Assembly (NCBI GenBank): GCA_937967755.1
Contig: CALBTA010000548.1
Span: forward strand, 1 to 12,659
Direction of reading: 5' to 3'
Source: an uncultured Planctomycetaceae bacterium
GTDB lineage: Bacteria; Planctomycetota; Planctomycetia; Pirellulales; Pirellulaceae
Length of the DNA stretch: 12,659 nucleotides
Translations under genes and position numbers: made by a program
Notes under the pieces: model-generated
The model's database searches: none
The model's input: only the letters and a program-made list of their open reading frames with translations
What the model was told of the DNA's origin: nothing
Part shown: one piece after another, positions 6,418 to 12,659 of the stretch
How positions within the stretch are numbered: position 1 is the first letter of the stretch
Layout of the letters: every line of letters starts with the position of its first letter

Positions 6418-7359
6418 ATGCGAACTTTCCTTGTCACTGGTGGTGCCGGCTTTATCGGCTCGCACATTGCCGAAGCGCTGGTCGAGCGCGGCGACCGCGT
6501 GCGGGTGCTGGACAACTTGTGCATGGGGTTTGAGGAAAACGTTACGCGACTAGGTGAATCGGCGGAACTGATCGTGGGCGACATCAACGATGCCGATGTG
6601 GTCACCGCGGCGCTTGACGGCGTCGACTGCATCTTTCACCAGGCGGCGCTCGCTTCCGTTCCGTTGAGTGTCGAGTCTCCGCTGCAAACGAACGCGGCGT
6701 GCGTGACGGGTACGGTCAACCTGTTGCACTGCGCTCACAAGGCGGGCGTTCGCCGGGTGGTCTACGCCGCCAGCAGCAGCGCCTACGGCGACAACCCGAC
6801 GACGTCGAAGAGCGAGACGGAATTGCCGATGCCGCTTTCGCCTTACGCCGCCGCGAAGCTGGCCGCGGAGTATTACTGCCAGGCGTTCCATCACACGTAT
6901 GGTCTGGAAACCGTCGCGATCCGTTACTTCAACGTGTTCGGCCCGCGGCAAGACCCCGGCAGCCCTTACTCGGCCGTCATTCCGCTGTTCATCACCGCGA
7001 TGCTCGCCGGGCGGCAGCCAATTGTTTACGGAGACGGCGGGCAATCGCGCGACTTCACGTTCGTCGCCGACGTCGCCCACGGCAACCTGCTGGCGGCCGA
7101 CGCCGATGGCGTGGCCGGCAAGGTAATCAACGTCGCCACCGGGCGAAGCGTGACGCTGCTTCGCTTGCTGAAAGGTCTGAATGAACTGCTGGACACCGAC
7201 ATCCAACCCAAATTCGAACCTGCCAGAGCCGGTGACGTCCGCGAAAGTTTGGCCGACATTTCGATGGCGCAGGAATTAATGGGTTACGAGCCGACCATCG
7301 AATTCGAGGAAGGGCTACGGCGTTCGATTGATTACTACAAGTCGATCATCAAATCGTAG
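6418..7359 (+). CDS. NAD-dependent nucleotide-sugar epimerase/dehydratase (extended SDR, GalE/WbpP-like)
   Basis: This is a full-length extended short-chain dehydrogenase of 313 residues. The NAD-binding loop TGGAGFIGSH is at residues 7-16, the catalytic Ser is in SSS at 119-121, and the YxxxK pair is Tyr143/Lys147. RYFNVFGPRQDP (169-180) followed by SPYSAVIPLF is typical of UDP-N-acetylglucosamine and UDP-glucose 4-epimerases of the WbpP/GalE type. These cytosolic enzymes interconvert UDP-sugars used for surface polysaccharide or lipopolysaccharide. The exact substrate cannot be read from sequence, and a sugar dehydratase is the main alternative. No Shine-Dalgarno is seen before the ATG. It lies 139 bases after the kinase-like gene in the same direction, so it may be co-transcribed. 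Its TAG stop falls inside a dispersed 26-bp repeat shared with the convergent MFS gene. Confidence 0.9.
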   Translation: MRTFLVTGGAGFIGSHIAEALVERGDRVRVLDNLCMGFEENVTRLGESAELIVGDINDADVVTAALDGVDCIFHQAALASVPLSVESPLQTNAACVTGTVNLLHCAHKAGVRRVVYAASSSAYGDNPTTSKSETELPMPLSPYAAAKLAAEYYCQAFHHTYGLETVAIRYFNVFGPRQDPGSPYSAVIPLFITAMLAGRQPIVYGDGGQSRDFTFVADVAHGNLLAADADGVAGKVINVATGRSVTLLRLLKGLNELLDTDIQPKFEPARAGDVRESLADISMAQELMGYEPTIEFEEGLRRSIDYYKSIIKS

Positions 7360-7378
7360 CGGGGGCTTCTAGCCACCG
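7353..7378 (+). repeat. 26-bp dispersed repeat, copy 1, spanning two convergent stop codons
   Basis: The element contains TCGTAGCGGGGGCTTCTAGC. It matches 25 of 26 bases with copy 2 at 8932-8957 and with the reverse complement of copy 3 at 9048-9073. The TAG of the epimerase (7357-7359) and the minus-strand TAG of the MFS gene (7369-7371) both lie in it. A nearby hairpin, GGGTT-CGT-AACCC (7395-7407), lies in the last codons of the MFS gene. Confidence 0.85.
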
Positions 7379-8661
7379 CCCGTTTCAGTGGGATGGGTTC
7401 GTAACCCGTCCACGTATGTGCCCGAATCGTTGGTCGCAGTACAAACCCGACCGATACCTTGGGGCGAGTTGAGACTTTCGTTCCGCGCTTCCTTCACCCA
7501 AAATGCCGACACGCCCGTAGCGATCATGATAAAAGCGACGCCCACAAACATTGTTCCATAGCCCGGTAAACCGAGGTTCGGGGCGTATTCGACGACGGCT
7601 CCGATGGCGGGTTGGCCGACGAGGTTGGCCAAGTCGAACATCGCCAGCACCAGCGTCGTCGCCAGTCCGCGGTAGCGAATCGGAAAGGAAACGCTGCCCC
7701 CTTTGATGATCGCCGGGAACAGAAACGCGTGCGAGATACCGCCCAAAGCCGCGGGCAAGGCCAATAGCAGTTCGCCGCGCACGATCGTGAACGACAACAT
7801 GCTGGCCGCGAGGAAAACGAATCCCAACTGCGCAGTGAAGCGAATTCCGTAGCGATCTGTGAACCGCCGGGTGGCAATCCGCACCGCGAAGGCGGTCGCC
7901 GCGTAGACAAAAAAGAACGTGCGAATGCGATGGATGCCGAGTTGCTCGGCGTAGGGTTGCAAAAACGTATGCGGCAGCATCACCCCGATGCCCATCGCCG
8001 CCGCACAGAACAAGACCGCGCCAGGGTGGTAACGCCGGATCAGCCACAACATCGGCGGGCGATCCTTCTGCTTGATCGGTGTCGAGCCGCGCGTTGAGCC
8101 GTAGGTCAACAGCAAGGACAAAGCGGCGGCACCCGCGGCGGCCAGGAACATCCGTTGCACCATGGCGTTGGTGATCGCTTCACTGGGTGCAAACAACAAG
8201 TCGCCCAACAGTGGACCGAGTGCCAGGCCGATGAAGCCCGAAGAGCCAAGCGTGCCGACCATTTCGCCGATCCGGTCGGCCGGGGCGCGCAGCGATATGA
8301 ACGTTAGCGACGCACCGAACGCGCCGGCCAGCCCGACCATTTGCAAGATACGGGCGAGGTAGACCAACGCATCCAGCGCCGGGCCGCGGAGCGGCGTAAG
8401 CGCCCAATGCCCCAGCAAGCTGATGATGACCACGACCAGTGAAGCCATCCAAACGCGGCGCGCTCCGTATCGGTCGGTTGCCACGCCGAGGGCTCCGCGC
8501 ATCGCCAGCGCCCCCACCATGCCAACGCCCACGATCAAGCCCAGCGTTAGTTCGCTTCCGCCCCGCAGCGTGACGAAATTCGCATAGCGAAACAACACGC
8601 TGACGCAAACCATCAGCAACGTATTCGCCGCATACGCCAACCAGAAAGTGCGGTTATACAT
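7369..8661 (-). CDS. Major facilitator superfamily transporter
   Basis: The 430-residue product is hydrophobic throughout and fits the usual 12-helix MFS layout and length. The loop 2-3 signature GVATDRYGARR (about 59-69) is MFS motif A, and GSSGFIGLALGPLLGD (about 139-154) resembles motif C of drug/proton antiporters. It should sit in the inner membrane and exchange a small solute for protons, but the substrate cannot be told from sequence. The final residues, about TYVDGLRTHPTETGGG, are hydrophilic and encoded by repeat-rich DNA, suggesting that the C-terminus was extended into the repeat at 7353-7378. The gene runs against its neighbours and ends 9 bases from the epimerase stop. The start MYNRTFWLAY leads straight into the first helix; no Shine-Dalgarno precedes it. 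Confidence 0.88.
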   Translation of the reverse strand: MYNRTFWLAYAANTLLMVCVSVLFRYANFVTLRGGSELTLGLIVGVGMVGALAMRGALGVATDRYGARRVWMASLVVVIISLLGHWALTPLRGPALDALVYLARILQMVGLAGAFGASLTFISLRAPADRIGEMVGTLGSSGFIGLALGPLLGDLLFAPSEAITNAMVQRMFLAAAGAAALSLLLTYGSTRGSTPIKQKDRPPMLWLIRRYHPGAVLFCAAAMGIGVMLPHTFLQPYAEQLGIHRIRTFFFVYAATAFAVRIATRRFTDRYGIRFTAQLGFVFLAASMLSFTIVRGELLLALPAALGGISHAFLFPAIIKGGSVSFPIRYRGLATTLVLAMFDLANLVGQPAIGAVVEYAPNLGLPGYGTMFVGVAFIMIATGVSAFWVKEARNESLNSPQGIGRVCTATNDSGTYVDGLRTHPTETGGG

Positions 8662-8713
8662 ATGCGGTGCGTTGAGACGAATAGTTTAGGAGGGAGCGTG
8701 TAGCGGGCGCTGA

Positions 8714-8806
8714 CTCCCTCTCCCTTTGGGAGAGGGTTGGGGTGAGGGCGTTGCGTATGCACAGCCCTCATCCGGCCTTCGGCCACCTTTTCCCAGAGGG
8801 AGAAGG
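8714..8806. repeat. Inverted doublet of palindromic REP-like elements (REPIN-like)
   Basis: The left unit (8714-8750) has CCCTCTCCC-TTT-GGGAGAGGG (8716-8736) and the tail TTGGGGTGAGGGCG. The right unit (8764-8806) is a diverged copy in the opposite orientation, starting GCCCTCATCCGG and ending in the palindrome CCTTTTCCC-AGA-GGGAGAAGG. Thirteen bases separate them. This head-to-head pairing is the layout of REPINs, which are moved in trans by RAYT transposases; none is encoded here. Confidence 0.75.
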
Positions 8807-8931
8807 ATTCGCCCTGAAGGTTCGCGCATCTCGAATCGCAACACCACGGCAGACAATCCCGCATTATAGCCCGATTCCAACCCACGGCGAGGGCAACCGC
8901 CATTGAACAAACGGCAATCGCGTGCGAGAAC

Positions 8932-8957
8932 ATCGTAGCGGAGGCTTCTAGCCACCG
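8932..8957 (+). repeat. 26-bp dispersed repeat, copy 2
   Basis: It differs from copy 1 (7353-7378) by one base, GCGGAGGCTTC in place of GCGGGGGCTTC, and has the same orientation. With copy 3 (9048-9073) it forms an inverted pair 90 bases apart. Confidence 0.85.
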
Positions 8958-9016
8958 TGGCTTCGCGTTGTCGTTCTCATAAGAGTTCGGGAATTCACTT
9001 CTAAACCTTTTCGGCA

Positions 9017-9034
9017 AGAAGTCTCACGACTTCT
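9017..9034. repeat. Perfect hairpin AGAAGTC-TCAC-GACTTCT
   Basis: A 7-bp perfect stem with a 4-base loop lies between the inverted copies of the 26-bp repeat. Read on the minus strand, its flank begins TGTAGCAGAAGTC, resembling the GTAGCGG start of the 26-bp repeat, so the two may be distant members of one palindrome class. Confidence 0.65.
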
Positions 9035-9047
9035 GCTACATGATTCA

Positions 9048-9073
9048 CGGTGGCTGGAAGCCCCCGCTACGAT
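9048..9073 (-). repeat. 26-bp dispersed repeat, copy 3 (inverted)
   Basis: The reverse complement matches copy 1 at 25 of 26 bases, with CTTCC replacing CTTCT. It ends 5 bases before the glycosyltransferase ATG at 9079, so it occupies the place of the ribosome binding site. Confidence 0.85.
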
Positions 9074-9078
9074 GGCCC

Positions 9079-9807
9079 ATGAACAAAACGCTGGTCACCA
9101 TCGCCACGTATAACGAGATCGAGAATCTGCCGCTGCTGGTGGATGCGATTCACGAGCAAGTTCCCGCTACGGACATCCTGGTCATCGACGACAATTCGCC
9201 CGACGGCACCGGCGATTGGGTGGACCGCAAGGGTGCAGAGGACGACCGCATCCACTGCGTTCACCGCGAAGGAAAACTGGGCCTCGGCACGGCGACGATT
9301 GCGGCGATGCGGTATGCCATTGAGCATGGCTACGATTGCATGCTGAACATGGATGCCGATTTCAGCCATCACCCTCGCTATTTGCCGGCGATGATCGCGG
9401 GGATGAACGAAGGCGAAGACGACGTTTGCGATTGCATGATCGGCTCACGCTACGTCGCGGGCGGCGGCACCGAAGGCTGGCCATTGCACCGCCGATTGAT
9501 GAGCCGCGGGGTTAATCTGTACGCCCGCGTTATGCTGGGGCTGCGCCCGAAGGATTGCAGCGGGGCGTTTCGCAACTACCGGGTGAGCGTGCTGGAAGAG
9601 ATCGACTTCGACAGCATCCGCTCGCGCGGGTACTCATTTCAGGAAGAGATCCTCTGGCACCTGAAACGGGCCGGTGCGCGTTTCGACGAAACGCCGATCG
9701 TCTTCGCCGATCGGGAGCGGGGGCAATCGAAAATCAACAGCCGCGAGGCGGTGGCGGCGCTGTGGATTCTTTTTCGGCTGGGTGTGAAAAATTGGATTGG
9801 GTTGTAA
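9079..9807 (+). CDS. Polyprenol/dolichol-phosphate mannosyltransferase-like GT2 enzyme
   Basis: This 242-residue family-2 glycosyltransferase resembles DPM1/Ppm1. It has an N-terminal LVTIATYNEIENLP strand, the nucleotide-binding DDNSPDGT (37-44), the metal-binding D-A-D at 92-94 in NMDADFSHHP, GSRYVAGGG, and late RGYSFQEEI and ERGQSKI motifs typical of DPM synthases. These enzymes move a sugar from GDP-mannose (or another nucleotide sugar) to a polyprenyl phosphate on the inner face of the membrane, supplying donors for glycoprotein or envelope glycan synthesis. There is no C-terminal membrane domain, as in the short soluble DPM1 class. The start at 9079 (MNKTLVTIATYNE) fits the family; an in-frame ATG at 9040 would add 13 residues encoded almost wholly by repeat copy 3 and is rejected. 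No Shine-Dalgarno is seen. The sugar specificity is inferred. Confidence 0.9.
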   Translation: MNKTLVTIATYNEIENLPLLVDAIHEQVPATDILVIDDNSPDGTGDWVDRKGAEDDRIHCVHREGKLGLGTATIAAMRYAIEHGYDCMLNMDADFSHHPRYLPAMIAGMNEGEDDVCDCMIGSRYVAGGGTEGWPLHRRLMSRGVNLYARVMLGLRPKDCSGAFRNYRVSVLEEIDFDSIRSRGYSFQEEILWHLKRAGARFDETPIVFADRERGQSKINSREAVAALWILFRLGVKNWIGL

Positions 9808-9813
9808 CGAGTA

Positions 9814-9850
9814 TTCCCTCTCCCTTTGGGAGAGGGTTAGGGTGAGGGCG
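9814..9850 (+). repeat. CCCTCTCCC-type palindromic element, left unit of second doublet
   Basis: CCCTCTCCC-TTT-GGGAGAGGG (9816-9836) with the tail TTAGGGTGAGGGCG starts 7 bases after the glycosyltransferase stop codon. Its palindrome is identical to that of the left unit at 8716-8736. Confidence 0.88.
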
Positions 9851-9897
9851 TCTTGTGGACCGCGTCGAAACACAAGTAAATCACGTTCCAGGTCGTC

Positions 9898-9933
9898 CGC
9901 CCTCACCCCGGTCCTCTCCCAAGGGGAGAGGGA
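9898..9933 (-). repeat. CCCTCTCCC-type palindromic element, right unit, overlapping a ribosome binding site
   Basis: CGCCCTCACCCCGG followed by the CCTCTCCC/GGGAGAGG palindrome (9913-9931) is the inverted partner of the unit at 9814-9850, 47 bases away. Its purine-rich end, GGGGAGAGGGAG, lies just before the GTG at 9939 and is the best Shine-Dalgarno candidate for the next gene. Confidence 0.85.
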
Positions 9934-9938
9934 GATTC

Positions 9939-12317
9939 GTGATCGCTTGCGCGGTCTTCTTTGCCTCGGGGCTGGCGGCGCTGACTTATGAAATCTCCTG
10001 GTCGCGGCAGATCGGTCTGCTGATGGGGAACACCGCTTCGGCCGCGGCCACGGTGTTGGCCAGTTACTTCGTCGGATTGGCGTTGGGCTACGCGTTGGCC
10101 GGCCGTCTGGCGGCGAAGGCCGTGCGGCCGCTGCTATGGTACGGGCTGCTGGAACTGGCCGCGGCCGGTTGGGCCTGCCTCGTTCCGCTGGTGATGTTGC
10201 TGTTGCGGCAGGAATCGATCATTGGGCTGATGCAATCCGATGTGCCGCACTGGCAGGCGGCGATTCGGGCGGGCGTCTGCATTGTTCTTTTCCTGCCGGC
10301 GACGACCGCGCTGGGCGCGACGCTGCCGCTGATGGCCCGGTGGATTGAACAAATCGACCCGGAAGCGAACAGCCGCATCGCCTTCGCCTACGGGCTGAAC
10401 ACCATCGGCGGGCTGGCCGGCGTCTTGATTGCGACGATCTATCTGCTGGCAACCGTCGGCGTGACCGCCAGCAGCTACGCCGCCGCGGCTCTCTCCGCCG
10501 CTTGCGGAGTCGCAGCAATCTGCCTTTCGCAGATAGTCGCTGATCGCTCCGCGATCAGCAAAGTGGATCGCAGAGCGATCCATGACCATCGCGGAATCAC
10601 GGTTCTCGTCGGCACCAGCGGCTTCGTCACGTTGGCATTGGAAGTTCTCTACACCCGGCTGTTCGCGTTGACGTTTCACAACAGTACGTACACGTTTGGG
10701 CTGGTGGTGGCGGTGGTGCTGTGCGGGCTGGCAATCGGCGCATGGGTAGCGGCCTGGCTCGCCAAGCGTGTAGACATTGCGGCCGCGGCCGGCTGGGCGT
10801 TGCTGCTGGGCGGAGCGGCCGTTTCATTCTCGACACTGTTGTTCCTTCATGAAACGGGCGTTGAATATTTCCGCGGCGGCAGTTCCTTCGCCGAATACAT
10901 GACCGCCAGCGTCGGGCTGGTGGCGGTGGTTGTCTTTCCGCCGTCGGTGTTGTTGGGAACGGTGTTGCCGTTGCTGTGGGATGTATCGCATCGTGGGGAA
11001 GTGAGTGGGAAGGAGAGAGCGGATCTGGAGGCCCGTGCTAATTCTGAATCGACGGTGTCTTCCAAGGTTGGCCGGCTAACGGCGGTGAATACGCTGTCCG
11101 CGGCGGTGGGGGCGCTAGCGGCTAGTTTCTTGTTGTTGCCGGCGATCGGTCTGTGGAACAGCTTCGCCCTGCTGGCGGCGATTCCGATGCTGGCTGGCAT
11201 CTGTTTAATGTTTCGCCGCCCGTCCTTGACGTTTTGGGCGACCGCGTTGGCGGCTGGCTGTTTGGCCTTCTCGGCGTGGCACGTCACGTCGAATCACTCG
11301 ACCCTTCCCAGAAACAAAACGCTGATCAGGCGCAGTGAAGGGGCCTACGGCTGGATTGATGTCCTGCGCGACGAGCGAACTGGGTCGCTCAGCCTGCGAG
11401 AGAATGTCAACTACACGCATGGGTCAACCGCCTCGGGCAGATGGGAACGCCGGCAGTCGCATATTCCGCTGCTGCTGCACCCACAACCGCGCGACGTGGC
11501 GTACCTGGGCTGCGGAACGGGCGCGACCGCCGGCGGGGCGGTGATGCACGATGAGGTGGAGTCGATCACAGTGATCGAACTGATTCCCGAAGTGATCGAC
11601 GCCGCGCGGATGTTCGGCGAATCGAACTTCGGGGTACTGGAAGATTCTCGCACCACGGTCAAGATCGACGACGCCCGGCATGCGCTGCTGGCCAGCGAGC
11701 GGCAGTTCGATGTGATCATTAGCGATCTGTTCGTTCCGTGGGAAAGCAAGACGGGCTATCTCTATACGGTTGACCATTACACGATCGCCCGCCAACGATT
11801 AAAGCCGGGCGGCCTCTGTTGCCAATGGCTGGCGATGTGGCAGTTGGGCGAGGCGGAATTCGAGATGATCGCCGACGGCTTCGCGAAGGTCTTCCCTCAT
11901 ACGACGCTGTGGTGGGGAAAGGTCGAGTACGACCGTTCGATCATCGGACTGGTTGGCAGCGAAGAGCCGTTGGCAATCGACAACGACGGAATCTCACAGC
12001 GCTTGCAAGAGATTTACGCCGCCGGTCCGGAAGATTTGCGGCTAAACCGCCCGGTTGAATTGCCGCGGCGGTTTTTGGGGCGCTGGGTTGCACGCGAAGG
12101 GGCGTTGCTGAACACCGATGAACACCCCTGGCTGGAATTCGCCATGCCGCTGACCTACGCCAACCGCCAAACATTAAAACGTTCGGCCATGCAAGGCTAT
12201 TTCGACCGCCGGCTTACGCACCTTCCGCAAGAGGGTATGCAGCTTTCGGGCTTTAGCGGCGACGGTTCTGACGCAGCATCGCGCCGCGATTGGCAGCAGC
12301 TTCAACTGCGCAAGTAG
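9939..12317 (+). CDS. Membrane-fused spermidine-synthase-like protein
   Basis: From GTG 9939 the product is 792 residues. About the first 470 are strongly hydrophobic with many membrane helices and open with VFFASGLAALTYEISWSRQIG, the usual N-terminus of fused MFS/spermidine-synthase proteins. The C-terminal part is a Rossmann methyltransferase-like SpeE domain: the S-adenosyl-binding strand AYLGCGTGATAGG (GCGTG at 524-528), acidic Glu547 in VIELIPEVIDAAR, KIDDARHAL (Asp577-578) and VIISDLFVP (Asp596). Authentic spermidine synthases transfer an aminopropyl group from decarboxylated S-adenosylmethionine and have a D-x-x-DP-type motif at the last site; here it reads SDLFVPWES, so polyamine synthesis is not assured. 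A GTG at 9855 would add 28 residues encoded by repeat DNA; 9939 is preferred because it fits the family N-terminus and follows GGGAGAGGGAG. Four tandem palindromes (10493-10581) lie in frame between helices. It follows the glycosyltransferase in the same direction, 131 bases on. Confidence 0.85.
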   Translation: MIACAVFFASGLAALTYEISWSRQIGLLMGNTASAAATVLASYFVGLALGYALAGRLAAKAVRPLLWYGLLELAAAGWACLVPLVMLLLRQESIIGLMQSDVPHWQAAIRAGVCIVLFLPATTALGATLPLMARWIEQIDPEANSRIAFAYGLNTIGGLAGVLIATIYLLATVGVTASSYAAAALSAACGVAAICLSQIVADRSAISKVDRRAIHDHRGITVLVGTSGFVTLALEVLYTRLFALTFHNSTYTFGLVVAVVLCGLAIGAWVAAWLAKRVDIAAAAGWALLLGGAAVSFSTLLFLHETGVEYFRGGSSFAEYMTASVGLVAVVVFPPSVLLGTVLPLLWDVSHRGEVSGKERADLEARANSESTVSSKVGRLTAVNTLSAAVGALAASFLLLPAIGLWNSFALLAAIPMLAGICLMFRRPSLTFWATALAAGCLAFSAWHVTSNHSTLPRNKTLIRRSEGAYGWIDVLRDERTGSLSLRENVNYTHGSTASGRWERRQSHIPLLLHPQPRDVAYLGCGTGATAGGAVMHDEVESITVIELIPEVIDAARMFGESNFGVLEDSRTTVKIDDARHALLASERQFDVIISDLFVPWESKTGYLYTVDHYTIARQRLKPGGLCCQWLAMWQLGEAEFEMIADGFAKVFPHTTLWWGKVEYDRSIIGLVGSEEPLAIDNDGISQRLQEIYAAGPEDLRLNRPVELPRRFLGRWVAREGALLNTDEHPWLEFAMPLTYANRQTLKRSAMQGYFDRRLTHLPQEGMQLSGFSGDGSDAASRRDWQQLQLRK
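10493..10581. repeat. Four tandem palindromes inside the spermidine-synthase-like gene
   Basis: Consecutive inverted repeats occur in frame: CTCCGC/GCGGAG (10493-10509), ATCTGC/GCAGAT (10518-10534), CTGATCGC-TCC-GCGATCAG (10540-10558) and GGATCGC-AGA-GCGATCC (10565-10581). They encode the end of a membrane helix and the hydrophilic linker VADRSAISKVDRRAIHDH, where DRSAIS and DRRAIH repeat. The last two palindromes are clearly related to each other. Confidence 0.75.
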
Positions 12318-12336
12318 CATTGCCGTAGCTGCGTCC

Positions 12337-12513
12337 GTGTGCCACTGCTTGACGTCGAAATCTCTTCCCTACTTACGATTGTTCAGCCACGACGTCAAGC
12401 TGTGTAGGGGCGGATGTGCTTCCGCACTGCTTGAAAGCGTGGTGCGGGAAAGGTGAATGGTGACTCGTCGCGCTTTCAAGCGGTGGCACACGAAAGTGCG
12501 ACCTACACTTTCG
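12337..12513. repeat. Nested palindromic element, REPIN/MITE-like
   Basis: The gap after the spermidine-synthase-like gene is built from inverted repeats. The outer arms GTGTGCCACTGCTTGA (12337-12352) and TCAAGCGGTGGCACAC (12476-12491) differ at one of 16 positions. Inside are GCTTGACGTCG (12347-12357) with CGACGTCAAGC (12390-12400) and GCTTGAAAGCG (12429-12439) with CGCTTTCAAGC (12471-12481), both perfect. CGAAAGTG (12491-12498) with CACTTTCG (12506-12513) follows. The remaining bases up to 12578 show no clear promoter. Confidence 0.8.
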
Positions 12514-12578
12514 CAACTTCTGCGCATCGCGCGCGACAAGTGGGCAGCGTCATAACTCTTATGATTGGAAAAAGCGGC

Positions 12579-12659
12579 ATGGCCAGTAACAAGAAACGAA
12601 TCGGAATCCTCACCGCCGGCGGCGACGAAACGCCCGTCGGGGCTGAAGATTGCAATCTC
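12579..12659 (+). CDS. 6-phosphofructokinase-like start, partial at right edge, possibly frameshifted
   Basis: The frame opens MASNKKRIGILTAGGDETP and runs to the window edge (27 codons). RIGILTAGGD is the nucleotide-binding start of phosphofructokinases, whose next residues are normally CPGLNAxIR. Here the frame continues VGAEDCNL, whereas the +1 frame from about 12632 reads SGLKIAI, closer to the family. Either an indel has occurred (in the cell or in the assembly) or this is a diverged relative. An in-frame ATG at 12561 is an alternative start; GGAA (12567-12570) lies 8 bases before 12579. With so little sequence the family call is tentative. Confidence 0.5.
   Translation, partial: MASNKKRIGILTAGGDETPVGAEDCNL

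Larger units (their letters stand above)
8662..9078. other. 417-base divergent intergenic region filled with repeats
   Basis: This region separates the divergent MFS and glycosyltransferase genes and should hold promoters for both, but no clear -35/-10 pair was recognised. It contains an inverted doublet of CCCTCTCCC-type elements (8714-8806), two inverted copies of the 26-bp repeat (8932-8957 and 9048-9073) and a hairpin between them (9017-9034). About 125 bases (8807-8931) show nothing recognisable. Confidence 0.6.

Noticed and set aside
9040..9078. Upstream in-frame ATG for the glycosyltransferase
   Set aside because: The added residues come from repeat copy 3 and have no counterpart in the family.
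9855..9938. Upstream GTG start for the SpeE-like gene
   Set aside because: The extra 28 residues are hydrophilic and largely repeat-encoded; the family N-terminus begins at about 9939. It is kept as an alternative in the finding on the ribosome site.
12337..12513. CRISPR array or tRNA-like fold
   Set aside because: The repeats are inverted and of unequal spacing, with no regular spacers and no cloverleaf.

Overview
The window reads like a chromosomal segment of a planctomycete, most likely of the Pirellulales type. This is an inference from several traits seen together: GC-rich coding DNA, an ExeA-type ATPase with a long acidic tail, a membrane-fused spermidine-synthase-like protein, few clear Shine-Dalgarno sites, and gaps filled with short palindromic repeats. 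No tRNA, rRNA, CRISPR array, transposase or phage gene was seen.

Layout. (1) 2-1153 is the 3' part of a membrane P-loop NTPase resembling the KAP type; its Walker A lies off the left edge. (2) 1154-2031 is an 878-base gap. It holds a long hairpin, a near-consensus sigma70-type promoter (1532-1559) and then a chain of hairpins leading into the next gene. (3) 2032-6278 is a two-gene unit: an ExeA-family AAA ATPase with an acidic C-terminal extension, then an 821-residue protein made of about 600 acidic, probably disordered residues and a C-terminal domain resembling a bacterial tyrosine kinase (BY-kinase, CpsD/CapB type) that lacks the Walker A lysine. (4) 6418-7359 is an NAD-dependent nucleotide-sugar epimerase. 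(5) 7369-8661 on the minus strand is an MFS transporter, convergent with the epimerase. (6) 9079-9807 is a dolichol-phosphate-mannose-synthase-like glycosyltransferase. (7) 9939-12317 is a polytopic membrane protein fused to a spermidine-synthase-like Rossmann domain. (8) 12579 to the right edge is a start that resembles 6-phosphofructokinase but loses the family match in mid-motif.

The ATPase, pseudo-kinase-like protein, epimerase and polyprenyl-phosphate glycosyltransferase together suggest cell-surface glycan or exopolysaccharide production. The ATPase and kinase-like pair recalls the ATPase and tyrosine kinase partners of exosortase/polysaccharide loci, but no polymerase, flippase, chain-length protein or exosortase is visible here, so this remains a hypothesis.

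The most distinctive material is non-coding. There are several repeat families: five CCCTCTCCC-type palindromes, four of them in two inverted doublets; three copies of a 26-bp GTAGCGGGGGCTTC-type element; and a nested palindrome near the right end. Some of these touch gene ends. One copy supplies the stop codons of two convergent genes, one doublet overlaps the likely ribosome binding site of the spermidine-synthase-like gene, and four tandem palindromes lie inside that gene's reading frame.
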